Below, one piece after another: positions 1 through 9,814 of a stretch of 64,000 nt of DNA. Every line of letters starts with the position of its first letter. Positions within the stretch are counted from its first letter, which is position 1. The position numbers and the translations under genes are program-made. The notes beneath the pieces are model-generated. The model ran no database searches. It was not told the origin of the DNA and worked only from the letters and a program-made list of their open reading frames with translations. Origin of the DNA: Saprospiraceae bacterium (lineage in GTDB: Bacteria > Bacteroidota > Bacteroidia > Chitinophagales > Saprospiraceae); contig BQJU01000028.1 in assembly GCA_021604865.1 (NCBI GenBank), forward strand, positions 28,179 to 92,178, given 5' to 3'.

Positions 1-2265
1 TCCTTTGACAATTTCCATAAAAATGGCGACCGGATTTATCAGGTCTATAATGTTACGAATCATTCATCCGGCATTGCCAAGGGAGCCACACAGGCCAGTC
101 CATTAAAAGAGGCACTAGAAAGTGAAATGCCGGAATTGGAGCATGTCATGCGTTGGTCTAGTGGGCCTGCCTCCATTAAATATGAAGGCGATATAATAGA
201 ATCTAGTATCCGCTTTACCGATGCCAACTTTTTTGAAATGTTTTCTTTTCAGCTATTGGAAGGAACACCTAACCAGGTATTGGCCAATTTGAATACCGTA
301 GTCTTGTCTGAAAAGACCGCAGCCAAAGTATTCGGTGAGGAAAACCCTATAGGCAAAACCATTACCCTCAATATTGCTGGCAAAGCCTACCGGATGGAGG
401 TTAGTGGTTTGGTGGAAGATGAACCCAACAATTCTTCGCTGCATTACAACATGATTACCCGATTTGAAAATCACCCGGATTACCAGGATAATAAAGACAA
501 TTTTGACAATCAGTTCCTAGGCATGTTTGTGCAATTGCCGCCGACATTAAGCCAACAAGAAGCGGAAGAAAAACTAAAAGGAGTTGTACACAAATATAGG
601 AATGATGAAATTGAACAATTGCAAAAAGATGGCGCCCAGCCTGATGTGGAAGGAGAGGTTTACAGCTTAAAATTGCTCCCCCTAAACGATTTGCATTTTG
701 ATACTGAAATCACTGGAAATGGTATTAGTATTGCCCTGCCAATGGGTTTGTTGATTATTGCTTTTTTTATCCTTGTCATTGTCTGTATCAACTTCATCAA
801 CCTGACCATTGGTACTGCACTCACCCGAGCTAGGGAAGTAGGGGTGAGAAAAGTATTAGGAGCGACTAAACGACAACTGATCAGTCAATTTTTTGGAGAG
901 GTTAGCCTGTTGATTTTTGTCGCGCTGTTTTTAGGCCTTATTTTAGCCCAATTTGGCCTGGCAGATTATAACCAGCTCTTTCGGCAAAAGATTAGTTTGT
1001 ATAACCCTACGCTTATTTTTGCTATTGGATCTATCCTTGTTTTTGTCGGCCTTATTGGTGGCAGTTACCCGGCATTGGTACTCTCCCGGTTCCAACCGGC
1101 TTCAGTACTCAAAGGTAGCACCTCGGTACAAAAGCCGGGAAAATTGCGCAACATTCTGGTGTTGCTACAATTCACCCTATCTGTATTTCTGATCATTTGT
1201 ACGATGATTGTTTGGAATCAAATTGATTATTTGCGTTCTAAACCACTCGGCTATTCAAAAGAAGATGTGATCAGCATACCCATTGGCAATGAGTTGGACA
1301 GTTATCAGGTTTTGCAACGCATGCGCAATGAGCTGGCAGCTAATCCGAATGTGAAAAGCATTACCGGCAGTTATGGAAATCTGGGCATGGGAAAAGATGG
1401 TTCCCGGACTACCTCAATCATGGGCTTCTCACAAGGCGATCGTTTACTTAGGACGCATTGGGCTGTAGTTGATTACGATTATTTTGAAACCCTTAATATC
1501 CCCTTGGTGGAAGGCCGTAGTTTTTCACCTGAATTTCCAACGGACAGTAGTGAATCCATAATTATCAATGAGACTTTTGCCCGTCAATTGGGAGAAGATT
1601 CCCCCATTGGAACCGTATTAGATTTGGGGCCAGACCGCAAAGTCATTGGCGTCGTCAAAGATTATCACTTTTTACCGCTTGATAAAGCCATGGAGCCGCT
1701 TTCTTTGGTGCTGGCCAAACCCATTGATGACTTCCGGTTGGGCTACATTTTTGTTAGTGTGAGCAATCGTACGGCAATGAGCAACCTGGAAGAAACCTGG
1801 AAAAAGCTCTACCCGGAAACTATATTTCAGGCCACTTTTCTGGATGAAAATAATCAACGACAATACCAGGTTGAGGAGTCTATTGCCAAGTTGTTTACTA
1901 CTTCCGGACTTCTAGCCATTATACTCTCTTGTATGGGATTATTCGGCGTAGTCGTTTTGGTAACGAGCCAACGTACAAAAGAAATCGGTATCCGAAAAGT
2001 ACTTGGCGCATCGGTGCCTAGTATTGTCGGCCTTATCTCTAAAGAATTTATTCTGCTGGTTGCTATTGCCATAGTTATAGCAGCCCCAATGGGCTGGTGG
2101 CTGATGAAACAATGGCTGCAATCCTATGCTTATAGTATTGATTTTCCCTGGTGGAGTATCCCACTAGCCGGTATAATGGCGATTCTGATTGCCGTGGTTA
2201 CACTAGGTATACAATCCGTACGTGCCGCCCTCACTAACCCTATTGACGCATTGAGGGACGAGTAG
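1..2265 (+). CDS. FtsX/MacB-like ABC transporter permease, 5' end outside window
   Basis: This is the permease subunit of a MacB-type (type VII) ABC system in the inner membrane; the substrate is unknown. The reading frame is open from base 1, and the first residues (SFDNFHKNGDRIYQVYN) align with residues about 45-62 of the next gene, so roughly 45 N-terminal residues including TM1 lie upstream of the window. Seen in order: a periplasmic MacB-like core, a first FtsX block with three helices and the conserved REVGVRKVLGA segment, a fifth helix, a second periplasmic core, and a terminal FtsX block containing TKEIGIRKVLGA. It ends in NPIDALRDE, the usual tail of these proteins. A 63-bp gap precedes the next permease, so co-transcription is likely. 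The family is certain; the function is not. Confidence 0.93.
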   Translation, partial: SFDNFHKNGDRIYQVYNVTNHSSGIAKGATQASPLKEALESEMPELEHVMRWSSGPASIKYEGDIIESSIRFTDANFFEMFSFQLLEGTPNQVLANLNTVVLSEKTAAKVFGEENPIGKTITLNIAGKAYRMEVSGLVEDEPNNSSLHYNMITRFENHPDYQDNKDNFDNQFLGMFVQLPPTLSQQEAEEKLKGVVHKYRNDEIEQLQKDGAQPDVEGEVYSLKLLPLNDLHFDTEITGNGISIALPMGLLIIAFFILVIVCINFINLTIGTALTRAREVGVRKVLGATKRQLISQFFGEVSLLIFVALFLGLILAQFGLADYNQLFRQKISLYNPTLIFAIGSILVFVGLIGGSYPALVLSRFQPASVLKGSTSVQKPGKLRNILVLLQFTLSVFLIICTMIVWNQIDYLRSKPLGYSKEDVISIPIGNELDSYQVLQRMRNELAANPNVKSITGSYGNLGMGKDGSRTTSIMGFSQGDRLLRTHWAVVDYDYFETLNIPLVEGRSFSPEFPTDSSESIIINETFARQLGEDSPIGTVLDLGPDRKVIGVVKDYHFLPLDKAMEPLSLVLAKPIDDFRLGYIFVSVSNRTAMSNLEETWKKLYPETIFQATFLDENNQRQYQVEESIAKLFTTSGLLAIILSCMGLFGVVVLVTSQRTKEIGIRKVLGASVPSIVGLISKEFILLVAIAIVIAAPMGWWLMKQWLQSYAYSIDFPWWSIPLAGIMAILIAVVTLGIQSVRAALTNPIDALRDE

Positions 2266-2328
2266 AGGGAAGGAATTTTTCATGCTAAACCTGCTCTGAA
2301 TACAGCGTCATCTGATAAACCTCTAATT

Positions 2329-4683
2329 ATGCTAAGGAACTATTTATTGACAAGTTTGCGTAATCTATACAAAAACAAACTCTATACAATAGTCAATTTG
2401 TTAGGTCTGACTATAGGTTTGAGTTGTGTAATGTTGATCAGTCTATGGATTCTGGAGCAATATTCCTTTGATAATTTCCACCCCAATGGTGATCGAATCT
2501 ATCGAGTTTTGGAAAACCAATACTATTCAGATGGGTTTGTATTGACCACTTCAGCTACACCAGGACAGTTGGCCGCCTCACTAAAAACGAATTGGCCGGA
2601 AATTGCGCTTAGTTCCCGGGTTACCTGGGGTGACGAAAAGTTGTTTAAAGTAGACAACAAGGTGTTTAAAGAAAAAGGATATCACGCTGATCCTGATTTT
2701 TTGCGCATTTTCAATTTTCCGGTAATAGCCGGTGAAGGTGCAGATGCTTTGGAAGAACCCGGAAAGATTTTGATCACCACCAAAATGGCAGAAAAGTATT
2801 TTGGCCATACGGATGTGGTGGGGCAAATGATCAGAGTGGACAACGAAAGAGAGGTTCAGATAGCGGGGGTGATGGCTGATGTGCCGGACAATACTTCTTT
2901 TAAATTTGACTTTCTCTTACCCTTAAAGGATTACGAAAAAAATAATGATTGGCTAAAAAACTGGAATAGTAATGGCATCCGGACCTTCCTGATGACTACG
3001 CCCCAATCTCCCAACCTAAACGAGATCCCTGATTTAAAGGAATACCTCAAGACGGTGTCTGATCAGGATAATGCGGATTTATTATTCCAGGGATTGGCCG
3101 ATATGTATCTCCGGTACGACTACAAGGATGGTAAATATCAGGGTGGTGGACGTATTACCTATATCCGTCTTTTTGCTATTATCGCCTTGTTTATTATCCT
3201 TATTGCCTGCATTAATTTTATGAACTTATCCACGGCAAGAGCGAGTACCCGTACCAAAGAAGTGGGCATCCGCAGGGTGTCGGGAGCCACACGTGGTATG
3301 TTGATCCGACAGTTTCTGGGGGAGTCACTGTTGCTCAGCATTTTTGCCGGCGTTTTTGCGGTCGTCCTTGTGCAGCTCAGCTTACCAGCTTTTAATGAAC
3401 TTTTTGATGCACATATCTATCTCGATTTTTCAAAAGTCGGCGTATGGAGCCTATTGTTGGGCATCACCTTATTAGCCGGTTTTCTGGCGGGTAGTTACCC
3501 AGCATTTTTTCTGTCTCGTTTTCAGCCTATTGAAATTTTTAATAAGCTTGGCAAGCAAGGCAAAGGAGCCAACTGGTTTCGGAAAGGGCTGGTGGTTACC
3601 CAATTTGCCATAGCTACTTTCCTGATTGTTGGCACCATGGTGATTTATTTGCAAATGAATCATATTCGCCACCAGAATCTGGGTTTCCAGAAGGAGAACT
3701 TTATTTACATGCCTGTTAATGGTACATTATGGGATAAATATGACTTGGTGAAAACTGAGCTGACCAATTTACCCGGTGTTCAATCGGTTTCGGCCTCCAA
3801 TGGATTGATCTATCAATGGGGCAACAACACTTCTTCGGTAAGCTGGCCGGGCAAAGATCCGGAGGCGAGTATTTTGTTTCAAACCATTCCCGTAGAATTG
3901 GACTTTATGGAAACGATTGGGGCTGACTTGGTAGATGGCCGTGATTTTTCGGCTGCATTCCCTGCTGACTCCACCAATTTTATCGTCAATGAAAGAGCCG
4001 CAGAGATGATGGGCCTCCAACAAGCGGTCGGAGAAAGGATTACCGTACAAGGGGACGAAGGACAAATTATTGGCATGGTTAAAAATTTTAGAACCAATTC
4101 CCTGCATGTTGAACAGGAACCGGTCATTCTAATGCATCGCCCCTGGAAGAACTTTATTTTTGCCCGTTTGAATACTGATGATACCCAACAGACTCTAGGG
4201 CAAATTGAAAAGATACTGGCTACTCACAATCCAGCCTATCCCTTTGAATTTTCTTTTGTGGATAAAGAATACGAAAAACTATACCGCACGGAAGCTAGAG
4301 TAGGTACTTTGTCCCGGCTGTTTGCCATCCTTTCCATTTTTATTTCCTGTTTGGGTCTCTTTGGCCTGGCAACTTTTACAGCCCAGCAACGAACCAAAGA
4401 AATTGGCATTCGTAAAGTAATGGGTGCTTCCATTTCTCAGCTTTCTACTTTGCTCTCCGGAGAATTTTTAAAACTCGTCATCGTCGGGTTTGTTATTGCT
4501 GCTCCTGTGGCTTGGTTGGTGATGCATGATTGGCTGGAACGTTTCGTAAGTCACATTGAACTCTCGTGGTGGATTTTTATCATGGCAGCAGTTTTGTCCA
4601 TCAGTATTGCCTTACTGACCATCAGCCTGCAAACCATTCGTGCTGCTTCGATCAATCCGGTGAAAGCATTGCGCTATGAGTAA
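2329..4683 (+). CDS. FtsX/MacB-like ABC transporter permease (784 aa)
   Basis: Complete double-FtsX permease of the inner membrane. TM1 is at about 18-43 and is followed by a MacB-like periplasmic domain (about 50-245). Helices at about 278-300, 332-352 and 373-393 form the first FtsX unit with TKEVGIRRVSGA, and a helix lies at about 420-443. A second periplasmic domain and a last FtsX unit (about 664-784) with TKEIGIRKVMGA follow, ending NPVKALRYE. Eight predicted helices and about 785 residues are normal for the Bacteroidota form. MacB-type pumps work by mechanotransmission rather than by opening a channel, and they need a separate ATPase; the only one nearby is at 9815. The ATG start places the hydrophobic TM1 correctly. 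The substrate cannot be inferred. Confidence 0.95.
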   Translation: MLRNYLLTSLRNLYKNKLYTIVNLLGLTIGLSCVMLISLWILEQYSFDNFHPNGDRIYRVLENQYYSDGFVLTTSATPGQLAASLKTNWPEIALSSRVTWGDEKLFKVDNKVFKEKGYHADPDFLRIFNFPVIAGEGADALEEPGKILITTKMAEKYFGHTDVVGQMIRVDNEREVQIAGVMADVPDNTSFKFDFLLPLKDYEKNNDWLKNWNSNGIRTFLMTTPQSPNLNEIPDLKEYLKTVSDQDNADLLFQGLADMYLRYDYKDGKYQGGGRITYIRLFAIIALFIILIACINFMNLSTARASTRTKEVGIRRVSGATRGMLIRQFLGESLLLSIFAGVFAVVLVQLSLPAFNELFDAHIYLDFSKVGVWSLLLGITLLAGFLAGSYPAFFLSRFQPIEIFNKLGKQGKGANWFRKGLVVTQFAIATFLIVGTMVIYLQMNHIRHQNLGFQKENFIYMPVNGTLWDKYDLVKTELTNLPGVQSVSASNGLIYQWGNNTSSVSWPGKDPEASILFQTIPVELDFMETIGADLVDGRDFSAAFPADSTNFIVNERAAEMMGLQQAVGERITVQGDEGQIIGMVKNFRTNSLHVEQEPVILMHRPWKNFIFARLNTDDTQQTLGQIEKILATHNPAYPFEFSFVDKEYEKLYRTEARVGTLSRLFAILSIFISCLGLFGLATFTAQQRTKEIGIRKVMGASISQLSTLLSGEFLKLVIVGFVIAAPVAWLVMHDWLERFVSHIELSWWIFIMAAVLSISIALLTISLQTIRAASINPVKALRYE

Positions 4684-4693
4684 GTAGCACGGG

Positions 4694-4732
4694 CATATTT
4701 GGAGGCCAATTAAGCCCTGGCCTCCAAATATG
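4694..4732. terminator. Perfect 15-bp hairpin, terminator-like
   Basis: Two 15-base arms (4694-4708 and 4718-4732) are exact reverse complements around a 9-base loop, starting 10 bases after the permease stop codon. No clear T-run follows, so it may act as an mRNA 3'-end stabiliser or a repeat element rather than a classical intrinsic terminator. The arm core GGAGGCCA also occurs in other intergenic hairpins in this window. Confidence 0.55.
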
Positions 4733-4737
4733 GTATA

Positions 4738-4824
4738 AGAGTTGTTTCGCAGGGGCCACGACAGGGTTAAAACGGATGCCATAGTTTTTCCCATCGCCCT
4801 GCCCCTGCGTAACAACTCTATTAA
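4738..4824. repeat. Dispersed palindromic intergenic repeat, family A, copy 1
   Basis: An element of about 87 bp bounded by inverted arms: AGAGTTGTTTCGCAGGGGC on the left and its near complement on the right, GCCCCTGCGTAACAACTCT. The interior reads GACAGGGTTAAAACGGATG. Related copies lie at 17749, 41968 and 62430. The element ends 11 bases before the ATG of the next permease, so it lies in that gene's leader. Confidence 0.8.
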
Positions 4825-4834
4825 ATTCCCGACT

Positions 4835-7207
4835 ATGTTGCAAAATTATTTCAAGGTTGCTTACCGGCATTTCTGGAAGCACAAAGTACACCTCCTGATT
4901 AATGTGCTGGGGCTAGGCATAGCGCTGGCTAGTTGTGTTATTGCATACCTTAGCTGGAAGTTTGATCACGACTTTGATCATTTTCATACCCGAGGGGAAC
5001 AGATCTTCCGCGTGGTCAGTATCAAGAAGGATAATCTTCAGGCTTTTGGCGTTTGTCCGGCTCCCTTGGCGGCGGCAGCTAAGGCAGAAGTAAGTGGGGT
5101 ACAGGATGCCCTGATCCTGGAATTTCGCAATGCCGTCATCAGTAATGGTAAGGACACAGACCGGGAGCGTATCTCTTTTACAGAAAATGCTTTTTTTGAA
5201 TGGTTCGACTTCCCCTTGCTTAGTGGACAGATCAGGTTGGATGATGCGGCTACTGCGGTAATTTCTGAAGCACTGGCCATTAAATATTTCGGAACCTCCG
5301 ACCCAGTAGGTCAAATCTTGACCATCTATCCTGATCAGCCGTTCCAAAAACAGTTGCTGATCACGGGATTGCTCAAAGATACACCGGTCAATTCCAGCAT
5401 CCAATATGAGCTGTTGACCAGTGTAGAAAATATGTATAACCGGGATAATGCACAAGTCAATTTAAAAGATTGGACCTATCTGACCGATGCCACTTTCCTG
5501 ATGCTGAAAAACCCGGAAGACCAGGAACGCGTAAGTCGATATCTGGAAGCTTACCTACCTGTTCAAAATCAGATGCATAGCGATTGGCAGATTGAAAAAT
5601 TTGCACTGCAACCTCTAAATACGATGGCCCATCATGCGGATGATTTGCGCTGGAATGCCTTAGGGCAGAGCCTGCCACCATCAATGGTTTGGGGAATGAC
5701 CCTTATGGGTATTTTATTGCTACTGACTGCCAGCCTGAATTTTACCAATATGTCCATCAGCCTTTCCGGGCGCAGGCTAAAAGAAATAGGAGTCAGAAAG
5801 GTGATAGGCGGAAGTCGTAAGCAATTAATTTGGCAGCTTTTGATGGAGGGCTTGTTGATTAGTTTAATTGCGTTGGGTGTGGGTTTACTATTCACGGATT
5901 GGTTATTACCCAGGTACAACCAGATGTGGACTTTTGTTGACTTACACCTGGTTTTTACCCAAAACCTGCCTTTAGTTGCTTTCCTTATAGCGGTTTTATT
6001 GACGACCACATTTATTGCCGCAGCCTATCCCGCATTTTACATCAGTGGATTTAATCCTACAGGTATTTTCAGAGGCAAGGTTAAATTTGCCGGAGCCAAT
6101 CTTTTTTCCAAAATATTACTCGGCGCACAGGTGGGCATATCCACGATTGCCCTGGTGGCAGGTTTTGCTTTTACCCGGAATGCTGAATTTCAAAAAAATG
6201 CCGATATAGGATTTCAACGGGAAGGCATCCAGGCGATTCGCATACCGGACGAACAAACGTTTCGAGTGATGGAGGCTAATGCCCGTCAGCATCCGCAAGT
6301 GCAGGCTGTAGCCGGCGTCCGTTTTCATATCGGAGATTCCGCGCCACGCATTGAAGTGAAATTCAAGGATAAAAAACAAGAGGTAGAGTTTATGCCTGTC
6401 GGTGAAAACTACCTGGAGGTTATGGATATTCAACTGCTGAGCGGCAGGAGCTTTGATTACCAATTGTCTACCGACTTTACTGAAAGTATTTTGATCAATG
6501 AAAAATTTGCCGATCTCTATTTTCAGGATGGGGATCCTCTGGGCCAGCAATTGACCCTTTTTGATACCCTTCGATACAATGTTGTTGGCGTGGTCAAAAA
6601 TTTTATTCAGGATAATTTTCACGATCCGATCCGTCCTTTGGTGCTGACATTGACTAAGCCGGACCGTTTTGGTTATCTGGTCATCAAAACTCAGTCTGCC
6701 GATATGCTTGAGGTAAGGGATCATCTAAGTGTAGCCTGGAAAAAGGACTTTGCGCAAATGCCTTTTGAACATTACTTCCAGGATGATTTTTTGGCCAGTT
6801 CCCTGAAAACGAATACCAATATCCAGTATATTTTTTCTGTATTTGCACTTATCGCTTTGTTGTTGTCCATGACCGGTCTGAATTCACTGGTTTCTCTCAA
6901 CCTATTGAAACGACTCAAAGAAGTAACTATCCGACGCATTCTTGGTGCCCGTCCGTCGCAAATAGCTTATTTGTTGAGTGCTCACTTTTTAATTGTAGCC
7001 TTTATCGGTCTAGCTGTTGGCGGCTTAATTGGGCTAAAGCTTTCAGAGATGTTATTGAACAGCATTTATCAGGTGCACGTTGGGGTCACTTATTTTTCAC
7101 TTTTGGTAGCCGGGATCGTAGTGGTTATCGTTGCTTTTCTGACGATTAGCAGGAGCATTGTTCAGGCCATTACTGCCAATCCTTCGGATGCTTTAAATAA
7201 TGATTAA
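4835..7207 (+). CDS. FtsX/MacB-like ABC transporter permease, divergent paralogue (790 aa)
   Basis: Inner-membrane permease with the same eight-helix double-FtsX plan. I chose the ATG at 4835 (MLQNYFKVAYRHFWKHK), because a frame opening at 4742 would only translate the palindromic repeat just upstream. This is the most divergent member of the array. The first coupling segment is RLKEIGVRKVIGGS, the second is RLKEVTIRRILGAR, and the end is NPSDALNND rather than the usual ALRxE. The first FtsX unit starts near residue 285 and the last near 665. Only 11 bases separate it from the next permease, so the two are almost certainly co-transcribed. Its divergence could mean that it pairs with a particular sister permease; that is inference. 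Confidence 0.94.
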   Translation: MLQNYFKVAYRHFWKHKVHLLINVLGLGIALASCVIAYLSWKFDHDFDHFHTRGEQIFRVVSIKKDNLQAFGVCPAPLAAAAKAEVSGVQDALILEFRNAVISNGKDTDRERISFTENAFFEWFDFPLLSGQIRLDDAATAVISEALAIKYFGTSDPVGQILTIYPDQPFQKQLLITGLLKDTPVNSSIQYELLTSVENMYNRDNAQVNLKDWTYLTDATFLMLKNPEDQERVSRYLEAYLPVQNQMHSDWQIEKFALQPLNTMAHHADDLRWNALGQSLPPSMVWGMTLMGILLLLTASLNFTNMSISLSGRRLKEIGVRKVIGGSRKQLIWQLLMEGLLISLIALGVGLLFTDWLLPRYNQMWTFVDLHLVFTQNLPLVAFLIAVLLTTTFIAAAYPAFYISGFNPTGIFRGKVKFAGANLFSKILLGAQVGISTIALVAGFAFTRNAEFQKNADIGFQREGIQAIRIPDEQTFRVMEANARQHPQVQAVAGVRFHIGDSAPRIEVKFKDKKQEVEFMPVGENYLEVMDIQLLSGRSFDYQLSTDFTESILINEKFADLYFQDGDPLGQQLTLFDTLRYNVVGVVKNFIQDNFHDPIRPLVLTLTKPDRFGYLVIKTQSADMLEVRDHLSVAWKKDFAQMPFEHYFQDDFLASSLKTNTNIQYIFSVFALIALLLSMTGLNSLVSLNLLKRLKEVTIRRILGARPSQIAYLLSAHFLIVAFIGLAVGGLIGLKLSEMLLNSIYQVHVGVTYFSLLVAGIVVVIVAFLTISRSIVQAITANPSDALNND

Positions 7208-7218
7208 ATTTTTTACTC

Positions 7219-9672
7219 ATGTGGAAAAACTATCTAAAGATCGCCTTTCGGAATCTATTTAAGGAGAAGCTGAATAGCTTCATTAATTTATTTAATCTAT
7301 CAGTTGCCATTACTGTCGTTTTGCTCATTTTTTTATTTGTAAAAGACGAGTGGTCCTTTGACCATTTTCACAGCAAATCTGACCGGATTTACCGCAATTG
7401 GGTAAAGGAACACTACCAGGGAGAGGTTTTTTTTAATACTGTTACCCCCTTTATCCTTGGAGAGGAATTGAAGGAAAATCTTCCCGAGGTCGAATCGGTG
7501 GTGCAATACCTCACACAAACCAATGTTGTTCGGAAAGGCACTTTTAAAGATCAGGAAACCATTCATCTGGCTACTCCTTCCCTGTTAGAGGTGTTTGATT
7601 TTTCTTTGCTCAAGGGAGAACCAGACCAGGTGTTAGATAGCCCTAATAAAGTAGTGCTTAGTCCAGAAATTGCTCAAAAATATTTTGGTGATGCAGACCC
7701 CACAGGAGAGAGCCTTGATTTGCAGCTAGGTGGCGAGTGGCGGCAGTTTCAGGTCTCGGGCATCATTAAGCCGGCACCTCAGCATTCCAGTATTCAATAC
7801 GATATGCTCATTGCCTTTGAAAATGTCAAACAGCTGTTCCGGCCAGGAGCTCTAGTGAGCTGGACTACGGTTTATCCGGAAACTTATGTATTGCTTAGAC
7901 CGGGAACTGATTTGGCTTCGCTTAGCGCAAAAACAGCCAGCCTGATTGACTCCAAAGTCACCGAATCCTATGCACCGGGTGAATATATTGTTGGGTATCA
8001 ACCGCTGACTGACATTCATTTAAATAATGAAATTCCAGTAGGGATTGTGGCGGTCAGTGATTGGCGTTATCCCTATATTTTGGGAGCCATTGGCTTGTTA
8101 ATTCTGTTGCTGGCAGGTATCAATTATGTTTCTTTATCGGTTGGGCAGTCGTTGACCAGAGCCCGCGAAGTAGGGGTGCGCAAGGTAAATGGTGCCAACC
8201 GGATGCAATTGATGGTGCAATTTTGGAGCGAGACGATTTTTTTGACGGTCCTTGCTGTATTCATTGGTTTTATGTTGACTAATGTCGTTTTGCCCTATTT
8301 TAACCAACTGGCGGGTAAATCGTTAGTTTTAGAAATTGACTTTTCCATCTTTTTATTCATCGTATTGTTGACTATCGTATTGGGCCTAGCAGCAGGTTTG
8401 TACCCCGCTTTGGTATTATCCGGCTTCAGTCCATTGAAGACCCTTTACGGCAAGGTGAACAAACTTGGAACCAGCAAACATTTTTTACTGCGAACCTTAG
8501 TCGGTTTTCAGTTTGTATTGTCGGTCGGTTTGATTATTTGCACCTATATCATGCAGGAGCAAATGCAGTATTTACAAAATAAAAACCTGGGTTTTGACAA
8601 GGACCAGCTGATTAGCATTCCGTATCTGGCTACTCCAACCGCCGAAAAAGGACTGATATCGTTGTACAAAGAAGGTTACAAAAAAGGCCAGCTGTTGCAG
8701 AATGAGTTAGCGGATGAACGGGAAGTACTTGGTTTCGCAATAAGTTCACATACTTTTGGCACGCCAGGATGGGTGCAGGTTGGTTATACGGATGAAGCCA
8801 TTGATAAATACCGGGGATTTTATCTCTTGGCTACCGATTACAATTTCCTGCCGGTTATGGAGGTTGGTATGAAGCAAGGCCGTCATTTTAGTGAGGAGAC
8901 GGCTACCGATATTCAGGGAGGCGTTATCGTCAATGAAACAATGGCCAAAACTTTTGGTTGGGAAGATTATCTGGATACACCCTTACCCCCACCTTTTGAA
9001 GGCTTTCGACTAATCGGGATTACTGAGGATTTTAATTTTTCCTCTCTGCGCGAAGAAGTACAACCCCTTTTAATGACGTTGGACCCATTAGCCATCATTG
9101 GCTTAATGTCTGATATGAATTATGGGGATTTGCCGCTCCCCAAGTATACCCTAAAACTCGAAGGAGGGAATATTCCTTATACTTTGGGTAAGATAGAACA
9201 GGCCTGGCGCAAGTTAGCTCCAGACCAGCCATTTCAGTTTTCCTTTATTGATGAAGCTATTAATGCTCAATATCGGTCGGAACAATCACTCAGTAGCATT
9301 CTATCCTTTGCGACTTTACTGGCCATCGTTATTGCTGCACTTGGACTTTTTGGGATAGCTAGTATAACTGCTGCCCGCAGAACGAAGGAGATCGGTATCC
9401 GTAAAGTATTAGGGGCTTCTGTTTTGGATATTGTTTTGATGTTGAACCGTCATCTCACCGGATTGGTGGTGGTGGCAACCCTTATTGCTGCCCCATTATC
9501 CTGGCTGATTATGCGAAGCTGGTTGAAGGATTTTGCCTTTCAGGTGGGCATCAATCCGATTACCTTTGTTATTGCCGGCTTGTTGGCCCTTGCTATTGCC
9601 TGGGTGGCCGTAAGTTTCCAGGCTTTTCGTGCGGGCATGGCTAGTCCAGTGGATAGTTTGCGCAGTGAATAG
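7219..9672 (+). CDS. FtsX/MacB-like ABC transporter permease (817 aa)
   Basis: Inner-membrane double-FtsX permease. TM1 is at about 18-42 and is followed by the segment DEWSFDHFHSKSDRIYRNW, which is conserved in all the paralogues. The MacB-like periplasmic domain comes next, then the first FtsX unit (about 287-400) with AREVGVRKVNGANRMQL. The second periplasmic domain is somewhat longer than in its neighbours. The last FtsX unit (about 690-817) has TKEIGIRKVLGAS and the end is SPVDSLRSE. It starts 11 bases after the preceding gene. Its stop codon lies 2 bases from the first of two tandem dyads, which suggests that the transcription unit ends here and a new one begins with the ATPase. Confidence 0.95.
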   Translation: MWKNYLKIAFRNLFKEKLNSFINLFNLSVAITVVLLIFLFVKDEWSFDHFHSKSDRIYRNWVKEHYQGEVFFNTVTPFILGEELKENLPEVESVVQYLTQTNVVRKGTFKDQETIHLATPSLLEVFDFSLLKGEPDQVLDSPNKVVLSPEIAQKYFGDADPTGESLDLQLGGEWRQFQVSGIIKPAPQHSSIQYDMLIAFENVKQLFRPGALVSWTTVYPETYVLLRPGTDLASLSAKTASLIDSKVTESYAPGEYIVGYQPLTDIHLNNEIPVGIVAVSDWRYPYILGAIGLLILLLAGINYVSLSVGQSLTRAREVGVRKVNGANRMQLMVQFWSETIFLTVLAVFIGFMLTNVVLPYFNQLAGKSLVLEIDFSIFLFIVLLTIVLGLAAGLYPALVLSGFSPLKTLYGKVNKLGTSKHFLLRTLVGFQFVLSVGLIICTYIMQEQMQYLQNKNLGFDKDQLISIPYLATPTAEKGLISLYKEGYKKGQLLQNELADEREVLGFAISSHTFGTPGWVQVGYTDEAIDKYRGFYLLATDYNFLPVMEVGMKQGRHFSEETATDIQGGVIVNETMAKTFGWEDYLDTPLPPPFEGFRLIGITEDFNFSSLREEVQPLLMTLDPLAIIGLMSDMNYGDLPLPKYTLKLEGGNIPYTLGKIEQAWRKLAPDQPFQFSFIDEAINAQYRSEQSLSSILSFATLLAIVIAALGLFGIASITAARRTKEIGIRKVLGASVLDIVLMLNRHLTGLVVVATLIAAPLSWLIMRSWLKDFAFQVGINPITFVIAGLLALAIAWVAVSFQAFRAGMASPVDSLRSE

Positions 9673-9709
9673 TGTTCGATAATGAACACTTCCTGTTCAG
9701 AAATGGACA
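9671..9709. promoter_or_regulatory. Two tandem operator-like dyads before the ABC ATPase gene
   Basis: Two 16-bp dyads share the architecture TGTTC-N6-GRACA: 9673-9688 (TGTTC/GAACA, extendable to 7-bp arms at 9671-9690) and 9694-9709 (TGTTC/GGACA). Their centres are 21 bp apart, close to two helical turns, as expected for cooperative binding of a dimeric regulator on one DNA face. They lie 106-142 bp upstream of the ATPase start. The regulator is unknown. Confidence 0.55.
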
Positions 9710-9775
9710 AAAATAGCTAGGTGAATCATTTGGAAATTGTTTTTAAAACACTGATATTCAGTGGTGTATAATTAA

Positions 9776-9790
9776 TGGCATAGATATTGG
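9776..9790 (+). promoter_or_regulatory. Possible sigma-54-like -24/-12 element (weak)
   Basis: TGGCAT-N5-TTGG resembles the sigma-54 consensus TGGCAC-N5-TTGC. The spacing and the GG are right, but the near-invariant C of the -12 GC is a G. It lies 24 bases upstream of the ATPase ATG and downstream of the tandem dyads, which would fit an enhancer-binding regulator. A 6-bp dyad, CACTGA-TAT-TCAGTG, lies just upstream at 9749-9763. Confidence 0.25.
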
Positions 9791-9814
9791 TTTATTAGGT
9801 AAAAAAAGCAATCA

